DNA of 64,000 bases, from positions 1,426,001-1,490,000 of the forward strand of contig CAVSIE010000002.1 in assembly GCA_963728045.1 (NCBI GenBank). The letters run 5' to 3'. Shown one piece after another: positions 23,330 to 32,301 of the stretch. The notes below the pieces were generated by a model that saw nothing but the letters and a program-made list of their open reading frames with translations, searched no databases and was not told where the DNA came from. The position numbers and the translations under genes were made by a program. The stretch is from VRUE01 sp963728045 (lineage in GTDB: Bacteria > Actinomycetota > Thermoleophilia > Solirubrobacterales > 70-9). Position 1 is the stretch's first letter. Each line of letters begins with the position of its first letter.

Positions 23330-25393
23330 GTGGTATCTGGGCTGAGCAAGCGCGAGCGAAGGACCGTCCTGATTGGCGGCATCCTTGCCCTCTGCCTGCT
23401 CGTCGCCTTTACCGCGCACGTCGCGGTCGGATTTGGCGGTCGCAGCACCGATGTGCTCTTCAACACCTGGATCTACAGCGCCCTGATGTTGACAAGCGCC
23501 GCCGCCTGTCTGTTGCGGGCCGCGCTGATCCGCCGCGAGCGGGGAGTCTGGGCACTACTCGGAGTCGGCTTGCTGCTCTACACCGGTGGAGAAATCTATT
23601 ACGCGGCTGTTCTCGCCGGGCAGGCGACGGTGCCAATTCCCTCTCCCGCGGACGGCGGCTACCTCGCCTTCTATCCACTCGCCTACGCGGCGCTGATCGC
23701 CCTTCTGCGGGCGAGGATCGGGGCCTTTCCGGTCGCGCGGTGGCTGGACGGCGCTATCGTCGGCTCCGCCGTCGCAGCACTGGCGGCAGCGTTCGCGCTC
23801 GGGCCGATTGTCGATGCCTCAAGCGAAGGCCAGACGCTCGCCGTCGCGACCAACCTTGCTTACCCGATCGCCGACCTGACTCTGTTGACGATGGTGGCCA
23901 CCGCCGCCTCGTTCACCGGTTGGCGACCGGGGCGCAGCTGGGCGGTCCTCGGCGCCGGCCTCCTCCTGCTTGCCGTCTCCGACGGCGTTTATTTGCTGCA
24001 GTCCGCCAACGGGACCTACGTCGAAGGCACGATTCTCGACGCCGGCTGGCCGTGCGGTGTTCTGCTGGTTGCCTGCGCGGCGTGGGTCGAGCCAGGCGTC
24101 ACGCAGCCAGTGCGATCTCGGGCGGTGCGGATCATCGCGATACCCGCCGCCGCAGCCCTGGTCGCGATCTGCATTCAGGCAGCCGAACGATTCACCACGG
24201 CCCCTACCGCAGCGGCAGTCATCTCCCTGCTCACCCTGATCGCGGTCGTCGTGCGGCTGGTCCTCTCGTTGCGTGAGAGCCAGGGGGAAGTCCGCACGAG
24301 GGCGCAAGAGTCGCGTACCGACGAGTTGACCGGGCTACCCAACCGCAGGGCGCTGATGCTGGACCTGGAGCGCGCAACCACGCGCCCGGCGCCGGCCGGG
24401 TCCCTTCGACTCCTTGCGCTGTTCGACCTTGACGGTTTCAAGCTCTACAACGACACCTTCGGCCACCCGGCTGGAGACGCCCTGCTGGAACGACTCGGCG
24501 GGCGATTGGAGCGCTTCGAGGCATCGAAAGGCCGCGCCTATCGGCTAGGTGGCGATGAGTTCTGTCTCCTGGTCGAGTGCACAGCGGCGGAGGTCGACGC
24601 GGTCATCGCCAGTGCCACCGCTGCGCTCTCTGAGGACGGCGAGGGCTTCGCGATCACCGCCTCGCAGGGCAGCGTCCTGTTGCCGAATGAGGCCGGCTCG
24701 GTCAAAGAGGCGATGCTGCTCGCCGACCGGCGAATGTATGCGAACAAGGTCAGCGAGCGGGCCTCGGCCGGCTCGCAGTCGCGCGACGTCCTGCTGACGG
24801 CGCTGCGCGAGCGCCAACCGCGGCTGGCCGAGCAGGCCGTTGATATCGCCGAGCTGGCGCTGGCCGTCGCCGAGGAGCTGGGAATGGAGGCCGAGCAACG
24901 CGACGAGACCTACCGCGCTGCGCAGCTGCACGAGACAGGGAAGATGGCAATCCCCGACGCGATCCTGAGCAAGCCAGGCCCGCTCGAGGAGTCCGAGTGG
25001 GAGTTCATCCGCCAGCACACCCTGATCGGCGAGCGGATCATTGCCTCTGCGGCGGCGCTCGTGCCAGTCGCGCGTCTGGTTCGCTCGAGTGGAGAGCGCT
25101 GGGATGGCAGTGGCTACCCGGACTCATTGCGCGGCGAGCAGATCCCACTTGGCTCGCGGGTGGTCGCCGTGTGCGAGGCCTACGCGGCGATGGTCTCAGA
25201 GCGCCCTTACAGCGTCGCGATGCGTCATTCGCGAGCTCTCGAAGAGCTACGCCGCAGCGCCGGCTCGCAGTTTGACCCCAAGGTTGTTGACGCCTTCGAG
25301 CAGGTCGCCGCGCAGCGCGGCCTTCCCGGTGGGCCTGAGACAGGGAAGAGGCTGGGTGGGGCGGGGCGAGCAGTGTCCACCCCGTCCCCTTAG
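23330..25393 (+). CDS. Membrane sensor with GGDEF and degenerate HD-GYP domain
   Basis: 687 aa from the GTG at 23330. About nine hydrophobic helices occupy residues 12-315, then a GGDEF domain (DELTGLPNRR, LGGDEF near residue 403, no RxxD inhibitory site), then an HD-GYP-like domain. In the last, the HD pair reads HETGKMAIPD (Glu for Asp) and the second His pair is missing (RSSGERWDGSGYP), while GYP is intact. It probably makes cyclic di-GMP but may not degrade it. Sensing signal unknown. Confidence 0.85.
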   Translation: MVSGLSKRERRTVLIGGILALCLLVAFTAHVAVGFGGRSTDVLFNTWIYSALMLTSAAACLLRAALIRRERGVWALLGVGLLLYTGGEIYYAAVLAGQATVPIPSPADGGYLAFYPLAYAALIALLRARIGAFPVARWLDGAIVGSAVAALAAAFALGPIVDASSEGQTLAVATNLAYPIADLTLLTMVATAASFTGWRPGRSWAVLGAGLLLLAVSDGVYLLQSANGTYVEGTILDAGWPCGVLLVACAAWVEPGVTQPVRSRAVRIIAIPAAAALVAICIQAAERFTTAPTAAAVISLLTLIAVVVRLVLSLRESQGEVRTRAQESRTDELTGLPNRRALMLDLERATTRPAPAGSLRLLALFDLDGFKLYNDTFGHPAGDALLERLGGRLERFEASKGRAYRLGGDEFCLLVECTAAEVDAVIASATAALSEDGEGFAITASQGSVLLPNEAGSVKEAMLLADRRMYANKVSERASAGSQSRDVLLTALRERQPRLAEQAVDIAELALAVAEELGMEAEQRDETYRAAQLHETGKMAIPDAILSKPGPLEESEWEFIRQHTLIGERIIASAAALVPVARLVRSSGERWDGSGYPDSLRGEQIPLGSRVVAVCEAYAAMVSERPYSVAMRHSRALEELRRSAGSQFDPKVVDAFEQVAAQRGLPGGPETGKRLGGAGRAVSTPSP

Positions 25394-25424
25394 TCGAGCC
25401 GAACGGCCGAATAATCTCGCACTG

Positions 25425-25990
25425 ATGGCCAAGCTGATCTACTCGATGATCGCCTCCCTCGACGGCTACGTCGAGGATGAGGACGGCAACTTCGATTGGG
25501 CGAAGCCAGACGAGGAGGTGCATACCTTCGTCAACGACCTCGAGCGACCGGTCGGCACCTACCTCTACGGGCGCAGGATGTACGAGACGATGGTCTACTG
25601 GGAGACCGCCGACGCCCTTGTCGACCGACCGTCCTTCGCACAGGACTTCGCGAAGATATGGCGGGCGGCCGACAAGGTCATTTACTCCAAGACGCTGGAG
25701 AGCGTATCCACCGCTAGGACGCGGATCGAGCGGGACTTCGATCCGAGGCTGTCCGAACGATGAAGGCGCAGGTAGGCAGCGACATGGCCATGGGCGGTTC
25801 CAATCTTGCCGCCGAAGCTCTTAAAGCTGAGTTGATCGACGAGTGCCACCTGTTCCTCGTGCCGATCGTGGTGGGAGGCGGCAAGCGATCCCTCCCTGAG
25901 GGCGTCCGCCTAGGGCTCGAGTTGCTGGGCCAACGCCACTTCGGCAACGGCATGGTCTACCTTCGCTATCGCGTTGCTGGAGCGCGTTGA
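25425..25990 (+). pseudogene. Dihydrofolate-reductase-family protein (RibD C-terminal type), one frameshift
   Basis: Starts MAKLIYSMIASLDGYVED, then YLYGRRMYETM, then continues in another frame from about 25745 with MAMGGSNLAAEAL, HLFLVPIVVGGGKRS and a C-terminal GMVYLRYRV. Adding one G in GATCCGAGGC restores DFDPEAVRTMKAQ and joins both parts into a full 188-aa protein of the YyaP/YwjB kind. Either a pseudogene or an assembly error. Confidence 0.82.
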
Positions 25991-26079
25991 CGATGCGCTG
26001 AGCCTCGATGAGGTCGACTCCGGCCCGCTCCAGCGGGGCGCGAGAAGGACGAGCTGCACCGGGCTGTGATTCACGCTCA

Positions 26080-26184
26080 AATGGATCGGTCAAGTACTAC
26101 GTAGACGGCGTCCGCCATCGCGAGGGTGGCCCCGCCTGTGTCTACGTCAACGGAAACCGAAAAGTGGTACCGCGAAGGAAAGGC
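26080..26184 (+). pseudogene. Remnant of a DGxRHRxGGPA repeat protein
   Basis: A 35-codon stretch reads GSVKYYVDGVRHREGGP followed by ACVYVNGNRKVV, matching the short repeats (Asp-Gly, Arg-His-Arg, Gly-Gly-Pro-Ala) of large phage or surface repeat proteins. No start codon fits and it ends in an unrelated sequence, so it looks like a fragment of a lost gene. Confidence 0.4.
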
Positions 26185-26231
26185 AAGATAGGCCTGTCGA
26201 GGCTGTCGAGGAGGACCTAAACTCCCGATCT

Positions 26232-26879
26232 ATGGCAGCGATGGCAGCGCTTCGGCTTCGGTTCGGTGGATCCTGCTGCTGGGCGCTGATCGGCGCGACG
26301 CTCGCGCTGGCAATCGCTGTGCTCATGCCGGCGAGGGCGGACGCCTTTGGCGCCTTTACCGACGGCGTGCTCACGGTTAGTGGCGGCGAGGGAAAAATCG
26401 TCCCTCGCTGCGCGAGCGACGGCGAGATCACCGTCAGCGGCGTTTTCGTAGACAACGGTCCTGCCTACTGCCGCGACTTGAGGCGAATCGAGGCTTCTTC
26501 CTCCATGTCCACCCTCTTCGACTTCTCGCAGCTGCCCGACGACCTCGGTGGGGGCCAGGGGCCGATCGAGATCCATGCCATCTCCACGGTGAGCGACCCG
26601 ACCGAATACTCCGACGACAAGTTCATCGGGGCTCCGGGTCACATCAACATCTTCGACGGTGGGCCCGGGTTCGACTCCATCACCGGCGGCAACCTCAACG
26701 ACAGGCTGAGTGGCGGCGCGGACAGCGACAAGATCGAGGGCGCGCGCGGAGACGACTTTCTCCGCGGCGGTTCTGCGGCAGACAAGCTGCTCGGCGGACC
26801 AGGCCGCGACACCTTGAAGGGCGGCGGCGGCAGCGACAAGCTGCTCGGCGGGCCCGGTAGGGACACCGAAAAGCAGTAG
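26232..26879 (+). CDS. Secreted RTX-like calcium-binding repeat protein
   Basis: 215 aa. A signal peptide with a long Ala/Leu core (residues 12-38) ends at ARADAFG. After a beta-rich middle, residues 140-213 are hemolysin-type nonapeptides (GGPGFDSITGGN, GGADSDKIEG, GGPGRDTLKG). These bind calcium and fold into a parallel beta roll outside the cell. No type I secretion signal or protease domain is visible. Stops 42 nt before att copy D. Confidence 0.8.
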   Translation: MAAMAALRLRFGGSCCWALIGATLALAIAVLMPARADAFGAFTDGVLTVSGGEGKIVPRCASDGEITVSGVFVDNGPAYCRDLRRIEASSSMSTLFDFSQLPDDLGGGQGPIEIHAISTVSDPTEYSDDKFIGAPGHINIFDGGPGFDSITGGNLNDRLSGGADSDKIEGARGDDFLRGGSAADKLLGGPGRDTLKGGGGSDKLLGGPGRDTEKQ

Positions 26880-26920
26880 CCACCTCGAATCGCAGGTCCC
26901 CGCCGATCTCCAGGCTCGGC

Positions 26921-26962
26921 CTACGAAACCGAAGGTCACAGGTTCGAATCCTGTCGGGCGCG
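26921..26962 (+). repeat. att copy D (right end of array)
   Basis: Exact 42-nt copy of the tRNA-Arg 3' half. Sequence after this copy (GGGATATGCGCCACTG) should be the original chromosome downstream of the tRNA. Confidence 0.93.
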
Positions 26963-27010
26963 GGGGATATGCGCCACTGACTTTAATGCGAAAGGTATTC
27001 TCGTATTGAA

Positions 27011-27811
27011 ATGGTCAGGCCTGTCAGATCGGTGAGTGGCCAGCCTAGGCAGTCTGCCGCCGTATCGCTGGCGGGCAGCAGCGAACTTGACCGCGACAGC
27101 GAAGTACCGCTCTACTTCCAGCTCGCTGCGGCGCTCAAGGTGAAGTTGGAGGTTGGAAATTGGGAGGCCGGCACCCGCTTTGCCTCCGAGCGCGAAATCG
27201 AGGAAGAGTTCAAAGTTTCACGGGCGGTGATCAGGCCGGCGCTCGACCTTCTCGTCGGCGACGGCGCCATCGTGCGTATCAAGGGATCGGGTGCTTTTGT
27301 CGCTCCGCCTCGGCGCGAAATTCTGGTCACCGGACTGGTCAAGTTGTTGCTCGAGCGCGATGACGAGCTGGCGATCAACATTCTCAGCGCACGCAGGCGT
27401 CACCCCGACCCCACCGTGTTGCACTTCCTCGAGATCGAGGATCGGCAGACGCTGGTCGCACATGTGACTGCGGTCGCTGATTTCGGTCAGTCATCGGTTT
27501 TCCTGATCGACTCCTTCTCCGCCGTTGCCCACGTGCCGTGGCTGCTCCCCGCCGCGCGGGCGCTCGAAGCCAGCGCGGAGCTGCCCGAGCCCCGCGGGAC
27601 CGACCTTACCCGCGCCACTGTCTCGATCGAGCACACTTTCTTCGGCGAGTGGGGGTCTTCCCAGGTTGGCGCCTCGGCCGGCGATCCGGCCCTGATGGGT
27701 CGCTTCCTCCAGTTCGGCCGGACGGAGGAGTCAGGGCCGGAGCACCCGCTCGAGTTCGCCCGTCTCGTATACCGCGCCGATGGCGCTCAGCTCACCTTCG
27801 AGCTGAGTTGA
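27011..27811 (+). CDS. GntR-family regulator (GntR HTH with UTRA-type domain)
   Basis: 266 aa. N-terminal winged HTH (residues 30-95; PLYFQLAAALKVKLEVG, SEREIEEEFKVSRAVIRPAL), then a ligand domain ending LVYRADGAQLTFEL. It is first in the operon, with the permease starting 4 nt after its stop, so it likely controls the transporter-oxygenase operon in response to a carboxylate or sugar-like effector. It is the first chromosomal gene beyond the tRNA-Arg array. Confidence 0.87.
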   Translation: MVRPVRSVSGQPRQSAAVSLAGSSELDRDSEVPLYFQLAAALKVKLEVGNWEAGTRFASEREIEEEFKVSRAVIRPALDLLVGDGAIVRIKGSGAFVAPPRREILVTGLVKLLLERDDELAINILSARRRHPDPTVLHFLEIEDRQTLVAHVTAVADFGQSSVFLIDSFSAVAHVPWLLPAARALEASAELPEPRGTDLTRATVSIEHTFFGEWGSSQVGASAGDPALMGRFLQFGRTEESGPEHPLEFARLVYRADGAQLTFELS

Positions 27812-27814
27812 GTA

Positions 27815-28699
27815 TTGACCGAGCTGAGCCAGAACATGATCGATGCCCTCGCCCTCGGGTGTCTCTACGCGCTGATCGCTCTCGGCATAACCCTCGTCTA
27901 CACGGTGATGGGGATGATGAATTTCGCCCACGGCGAGTTCATCATGCTCTCCGCCTACGCCCTGTACGTTTTCGCCGGGCTGCCCTTCGCTGCAGGAGTT
28001 GCCGGCGCCCTTCTGGCCGGGATCGTGGTCGCGCTCCTTGCCGAGCGCGTGGCCTTCCGGCCGGTGCGCAGCGCTGACCTCTCCGCCCAACTCGTCACCT
28101 CGCTGGCGGTTGCGGCGATTCTCCAGAACGTCGTCACAGTGGCGGTCGACGCTCGTGCCCAATCGGTCGCGACGCCGCCCTCGATCAGCGAATCGACCAG
28201 CATCGGCGGTCTCTCGGTGCCTAACCTGGAGTTCGTCACTCTCGGGCTCACGATGATCGTCTTGGGCGGGCTCGGGTGGCTCCTCTACCGAACTCGCACG
28301 GGGCTGGCGATGCGAGCGGCGGCGGAGAACTTCGACATGGCGCGCCTGCTTGGCGTACGCGCCAACCGGGTGATCGCGATCTCCTTCGCGATCAGCGGAG
28401 CGCTCGCCGCCGCGGTTGGCGTGCTGATCGTGATGCAAACCGGCCAGGTATCGCCCACGATGGGCCTCACTCCGATCCTGATTGGGTTCGTCGCGGTGGT
28501 GATCGGCGGCTTCGGCAGGATCTTTGGCGCGGTATTCGGTGGCCTGCTGCTCGGTGTCCTCTCCTCGCTGCTCGGGGCCTACCTACCCGAGGGACTGGCG
28601 CCGTTCCGCGATGCGATCGTGTTCACGTTCCCAGTGCTGATCCTGATCTTCCGGCCGCACGGACTGCTTGGCGGAGAGATCGGAAAGGCTCGGGTATGA
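27815..28699 (+). CDS. Branched-chain-amino-acid-type ABC permease, LivH-like
   Basis: 294 aa from the TTG at 27815. Hydrophobic throughout with the HAAT permease signature MNFAHGEFIMLSAY near residue 35 and AAENFDMARLLGV. Belongs to the LivHM class. It overlaps the next gene by 4 nt. Substrate class is set by the solute-binding protein, possibly an aromatic acid given the adjoining Rieske oxygenase. Confidence 0.88.
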   Translation: MTELSQNMIDALALGCLYALIALGITLVYTVMGMMNFAHGEFIMLSAYALYVFAGLPFAAGVAGALLAGIVVALLAERVAFRPVRSADLSAQLVTSLAVAAILQNVVTVAVDARAQSVATPPSISESTSIGGLSVPNLEFVTLGLTMIVLGGLGWLLYRTRTGLAMRAAAENFDMARLLGVRANRVIAISFAISGALAAAVGVLIVMQTGQVSPTMGLTPILIGFVAVVIGGFGRIFGAVFGGLLLGVLSSLLGAYLPEGLAPFRDAIVFTFPVLILIFRPHGLLGGEIGKARV

Positions 28700-30540
28700 G
28701 CGCCGCGAGGTTTCGCTCTCGCTCGGCTGTCGCGGTCTCGCTGCTGGTTCCGCTGGCTCTGGTCGCGATCGTCACCTGGGTGGGCGCGAGCGGCACGCCC
28801 TCCTTTCAGGGCACGGTCACTCTGATCCTCTGCAATCTGATCGTCGTTCTCGGCCTGCAGGTCTTCGTCGGCAACAGCGGGGTCTACTCGTTCGGGCAGC
28901 TCGGCTTCGCGACGACCGGCGCCTACATCGCCGCGTTTCTCACCTTGCCGGCGGCATTCACCCTGCTGCAGACGCCCGGCCTGCCGCATTTCATCGCCGA
29001 CTCCCAGCTGGATGCGCTGCCCGCGACGCTGATCGCCGCGGCGATCTCCGGCCTCCTCGCGATGGTGGTCGGCCTTCCGTTGATGCGCACCTCCACCCTC
29101 GCCATTCCGATTTCCACCTTCGCCTTTCTGGTCGTTGCCTACAACGTCGCGGCCAACTGGGACCGCGTCACGGGAGGCAGCAGCGGGCTGGTCAGCATTC
29201 CGACGACGACCAGCGTCGAGTCGGCCGGGCTCTGGGCGGCCGTGGCCGTCGTCCTCGCGATCGCTTTCAAGTGGTCCTCCAGCGGCTATCGCCTGCAGGC
29301 GACGCGCGAGGACGAGGTGGCTGCGCGCTCGATCGGAATCGGCGTCATGAGGGAGCGGCTGATCGCGTTCGGCATCAGCGGCGTGCTGTGCGGGATCGGC
29401 GGCGCGCTGGCCGTGCAGCAGTCCGGCGTTCTCAACCCCACGACCTTTTACTTCGGCGCGACCGTGACGACGATGACGATGCTGGTCGTCGGTGGCGCCC
29501 GCAGCGTGCTCGGCGCGGTGGTCGGGGCAATCGCGATCGCGACGGTGAACGAGATGCTCCGCGGTGTCGAGAACGGCGCCGACCTGCTCGGCACGGTCTC
29601 GATCGGCGAGGCGCCAGGCCTCGCCGCCATTGGTCTCGGAGTGATCCTGCTGGTGACGATGATCGCGATGCCGGACGGGCTGAGCCGTGGCAGAGAGGCG
29701 GGCGAGCTGCCCTGGGCCCGCCGGCTGGGTTTGACGTCCTCCACGCCACCGCCAGAGCCCGACGGTGTCATGGCCAGGCGTTCGTCCGCCGACCCAGTCA
29801 TGAAAGGCATGCTGCGGGCCGAGGGGATATCGCTCGCTTTCGCCGGACTGCGGGTCCTTGAGGAGGTCGACCTCGAGCTCGAGCCCGGCGAGGCACTCGG
29901 CCTGATCGGGCCGAACGGCGCCGGCAAGACGACCCTCGTCAACGTTCTAAGTGGCTTTCAAAGGCCCGACTCGGGCACTGTCACGCTGGACGGGGTCGTT
30001 GTCACTGGGCGAACCCCGACGCGCCTCGCCCGCCAAGGCTTGGGTCGCACCTTTCAGGCCTCCCTGCCCTTCCCGCATCTGACCGCTCTCGAGAGCGTCG
30101 CCGTCGGCGCGATGGGCATCGGAGTCGGCAGGCGGCGCGCGGCGGCGATCGCGGCCGATGTGCTCGGTCGCTTGAACCTCCGCGGACAGGCGGCGATGCC
30201 CGCCGGCTCTCTGCCCCCGGGAGGCCAGCGCCTCCTGGGTGTCGCTCGTGCGCTCGCCACCTACCCTCGCTACCTGCTCCTCGACGAGCCGGCCGCGGGG
30301 CTGAACGAAATCGAATGCGAGGAGCTGGTCGAGATCCTCCGCGACGTGGTGAAGGACTTCGGCTGCGGGGTCCTGCTCATCGAGCACGACATGAGCATCG
30401 TCATGGAGCTCTGCCCCCGGATCCAGGTGCTGGATGACGGCATGACCCTGAGGGAAGGGACTCCGGAGGAGGTCCAAGCGGACCCCGCGGTGGTCGAGGC
30501 TTACCTCGGAAGCGCTTTCCTGGCGGCAGTCGATGCTTGA
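28696..30540 (+). CDS. Fused ABC permease-ATPase (LivM-LivG fusion)
   Basis: 614 aa. Residues 1-325 are a LivM permease (VFVGNSGVYSFGQLGFATT, ARSIGIGVMRERL). Residues 355-614 are a LivG ATPase with Walker A GPNGAGKTT, Walker B LLLDEPAAGL and H-loop LLIEHDM. The ABC signature is degenerate (LPPGGQ for LSGGQ). The Pro-rich linker around STPPPEPDG is where the fusion lies. The arrangement is uncommon but seen in other actinobacterial HAAT systems. Confidence 0.9.
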   Translation: MSAARFRSRSAVAVSLLVPLALVAIVTWVGASGTPSFQGTVTLILCNLIVVLGLQVFVGNSGVYSFGQLGFATTGAYIAAFLTLPAAFTLLQTPGLPHFIADSQLDALPATLIAAAISGLLAMVVGLPLMRTSTLAIPISTFAFLVVAYNVAANWDRVTGGSSGLVSIPTTTSVESAGLWAAVAVVLAIAFKWSSSGYRLQATREDEVAARSIGIGVMRERLIAFGISGVLCGIGGALAVQQSGVLNPTTFYFGATVTTMTMLVVGGARSVLGAVVGAIAIATVNEMLRGVENGADLLGTVSIGEAPGLAAIGLGVILLVTMIAMPDGLSRGREAGELPWARRLGLTSSTPPPEPDGVMARRSSADPVMKGMLRAEGISLAFAGLRVLEEVDLELEPGEALGLIGPNGAGKTTLVNVLSGFQRPDSGTVTLDGVVVTGRTPTRLARQGLGRTFQASLPFPHLTALESVAVGAMGIGVGRRRAAAIAADVLGRLNLRGQAAMPAGSLPPGGQRLLGVARALATYPRYLLLDEPAAGLNEIECEELVEILRDVVKDFGCGVLLIEHDMSIVMELCPRIQVLDDGMTLREGTPEEVQADPAVVEAYLGSAFLAAVDA

Positions 30541-31234
30541 GCTGCGCGAGATCCGGGTCAGCTACGGGCGCACCGAGGTGGTCCACGGAGTCGACCTCGG
30601 CGTCGGTAGAGGGGAAGTGGTCGGGATGATCGGGCCGAACGGCGCGGGCAAGAGCTCGGTCTTGCGATCGATCTGCGGCCTGGTGCGCCCGAGTGGGGGA
30701 GAGGTGGTGCTCGAGAATCGCGTCCTGACAGGAATGGCGCCCGAGCAGATCGCGCGCCTGGGACTGGCGCTGGTGCCGGAGGGCCGGCACGTCTTCAAGA
30801 CCCTCACGGTTGCGGAGAACCTGCGGCTCGGCGCACGAAGCGACAGCGAGGACGCCAGCTGGAGGGAGCAGACGCTCGAGCGTTTCCCGATCCTCCGGGA
30901 GCGTGCCCACCAGCGCGCCGATCGCCTCTCGGGAGGGGAGCAGCAACAGCTCGCGATCGCCCGTGCCCTGCTCGGCAGGCCCAAGCTGCTGATTCTCGAC
31001 GAGCCTTCGCTCGGTCTCGCGCCGAAGACGATCGACCTCATCTACGAGCTGCTCCAGAGCCTGCGCGACGAGGGGATGACGATGCTCCTGGTCGAGCAGA
31101 ACGCCACGCGGACGATCGCCTTCTCCGACCGCTGCGTCGTGCTCAGCGCCGGCAAGGTCCGAGCCCAGGGCTCGCGTAGCGAGTTGCAGCGCGATCCCGG
31201 TGTCCTGCGCGCCTATCTGGGAAGACAGCCATGA
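30533..31234 (+). CDS. ABC transporter ATPase, LivF-like
   Basis: 233 aa. Walker A GPNGAGKSS near residue 37, signature LSGGEQQQLAI, Walker B LLILDEPSLGL, H-loop LVEQNA. Overlaps the fused permease-ATPase gene by 8 nt. It pairs with the ATPase half of that fusion to drive the transporter. Confidence 0.92.
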   Translation: MLELREIRVSYGRTEVVHGVDLGVGRGEVVGMIGPNGAGKSSVLRSICGLVRPSGGEVVLENRVLTGMAPEQIARLGLALVPEGRHVFKTLTVAENLRLGARSDSEDASWREQTLERFPILRERAHQRADRLSGGEQQQLAIARALLGRPKLLILDEPSLGLAPKTIDLIYELLQSLRDEGMTMLLVEQNATRTIAFSDRCVVLSAGKVRAQGSRSELQRDPGVLRAYLGRQP

Positions 31235-32289
31235 ACGAACATGCAATCCTGAGCAATGACGCGATGCTCGACGATCGCCCAGATCGAGTCCCGACCAGCG
31301 AAGACGTCTCCCTCGCTCTGCGTCGCTGCTGGCAGCCGGTCGCGAGGCTCCAAGACCTAGAGCGCGGTCCTCAGCGCGCCATTCTCCTCGGCGAAGCGCT
31401 CGCCGTCTTCCTCACCGAGGGTGGGGAGCCGGCCGTGGTCGCCGACCGCTGCGCCCACCGTGGCGCCTCGCTCTCGATGGGCAAGGTCCAGGGCGAGTCG
31501 ATTCAGTGTCCCTATCACGGCTGGGAGTGGGCAGGCCGGGATGGGGCCTGCACCCGGGTTCCGTCGCTGCCCGACCAGCGTCAGATCCCATCGCGCGCCC
31601 AGATCTCGGCCTATCCGGCCCGCACCCAGTGGGGTCTCGTCTGGACGGTTCTGGAGGAGCCGCTTGGCGGGCTGCCCGACCCGCCGTGGTTCGACGCCGA
31701 GGAGTGGACATGGGGACACGGGGAGCCCTTCGAGCTGCCGGTCGCCTTCGGGCTGATGATCGAGAACTTCCGCGACGTCGCGCATTTCGCCTTCGTCCAC
31801 CAGGCGACCCTGGGCTCGATGCCCGAGCTGATCGAGCCGCTCGAGCCCCAGCGCGACGGGCTCGAGGTGACGCTACGCCGCAAGATGGAGTTCGGTGAGG
31901 ACGCAGAAGCGGTGTGGGGCACGCTGCGGGAAATGGGCTACCACGTGATCGCTCCAAACTTCACCTCGGCCCGAATGTTCACCGCGGAAGGCGAACGCTG
32001 CCTCCTCCACGCCGCGCGCGCGATCAGCGCGACCGAGTCGGCCCACTACTGGATCGAGGGAGGCCTCGAGAATTTCGATCAGGAGGGCCTCGAGCAGGCG
32101 ATCGCCTTCGACGGGCGCGTCTACGCGGAGGACCTGCAGATCATCTCGGCGATCGAGCCGCGCGAGCTGCCGCTAGACCCAAACGCGGACGCCAATGCGC
32201 TCGCCGACCGATTCACCTTGGCCTACCGTAGGGCGTTTGCCGAGTTCGTCGATCGGGCGCTCGCCGAGCGCCCGGCGGTCGCCGGCTGA
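31231..32289 (+). CDS. Rieske non-heme iron oxygenase, alpha-subunit type
   Basis: 352 aa. The Rieske site C-x-H at 74-76 (CAHRG) and C-x2-H at 93-96 (CPYHG) hold the [2Fe-2S] cluster, and the mononuclear iron triad is Asp182, His185 and His190 in ENFRDVAHFAFVH. VanA/phenoxybenzoate-dioxygenase-like: ring hydroxylation or O-demethylation with electrons from a reductase. No reductase gene is adjacent. The 4-nt overlap with LivF puts it in the transporter operon and suggests that the imported compound is its substrate. Confidence 0.9.
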   Translation: MNEHAILSNDAMLDDRPDRVPTSEDVSLALRRCWQPVARLQDLERGPQRAILLGEALAVFLTEGGEPAVVADRCAHRGASLSMGKVQGESIQCPYHGWEWAGRDGACTRVPSLPDQRQIPSRAQISAYPARTQWGLVWTVLEEPLGGLPDPPWFDAEEWTWGHGEPFELPVAFGLMIENFRDVAHFAFVHQATLGSMPELIEPLEPQRDGLEVTLRRKMEFGEDAEAVWGTLREMGYHVIAPNFTSARMFTAEGERCLLHAARAISATESAHYWIEGGLENFDQEGLEQAIAFDGRVYAEDLQIISAIEPRELPLDPNADANALADRFTLAYRRAFAEFVDRALAERPAVAG

Positions 32290-32301
32290 GCACCCAGCCG
32301 A

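Larger units (their letters stand above)
23221..26962 (+). mobile_element. Element 3, integrase-less segment in tRNA-Arg
   Basis: 3.7 kb between att copies C and D with no recombinase, XRE or Xis gene. It holds a GGDEF/HD-GYP gene, a broken DHFR-family gene, a repeat-protein remnant and an RTX-like secreted protein. It is either a decayed element that has lost its integrase or a stretch captured between two att-like copies. The gene-free stretches are short. Confidence 0.6.
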
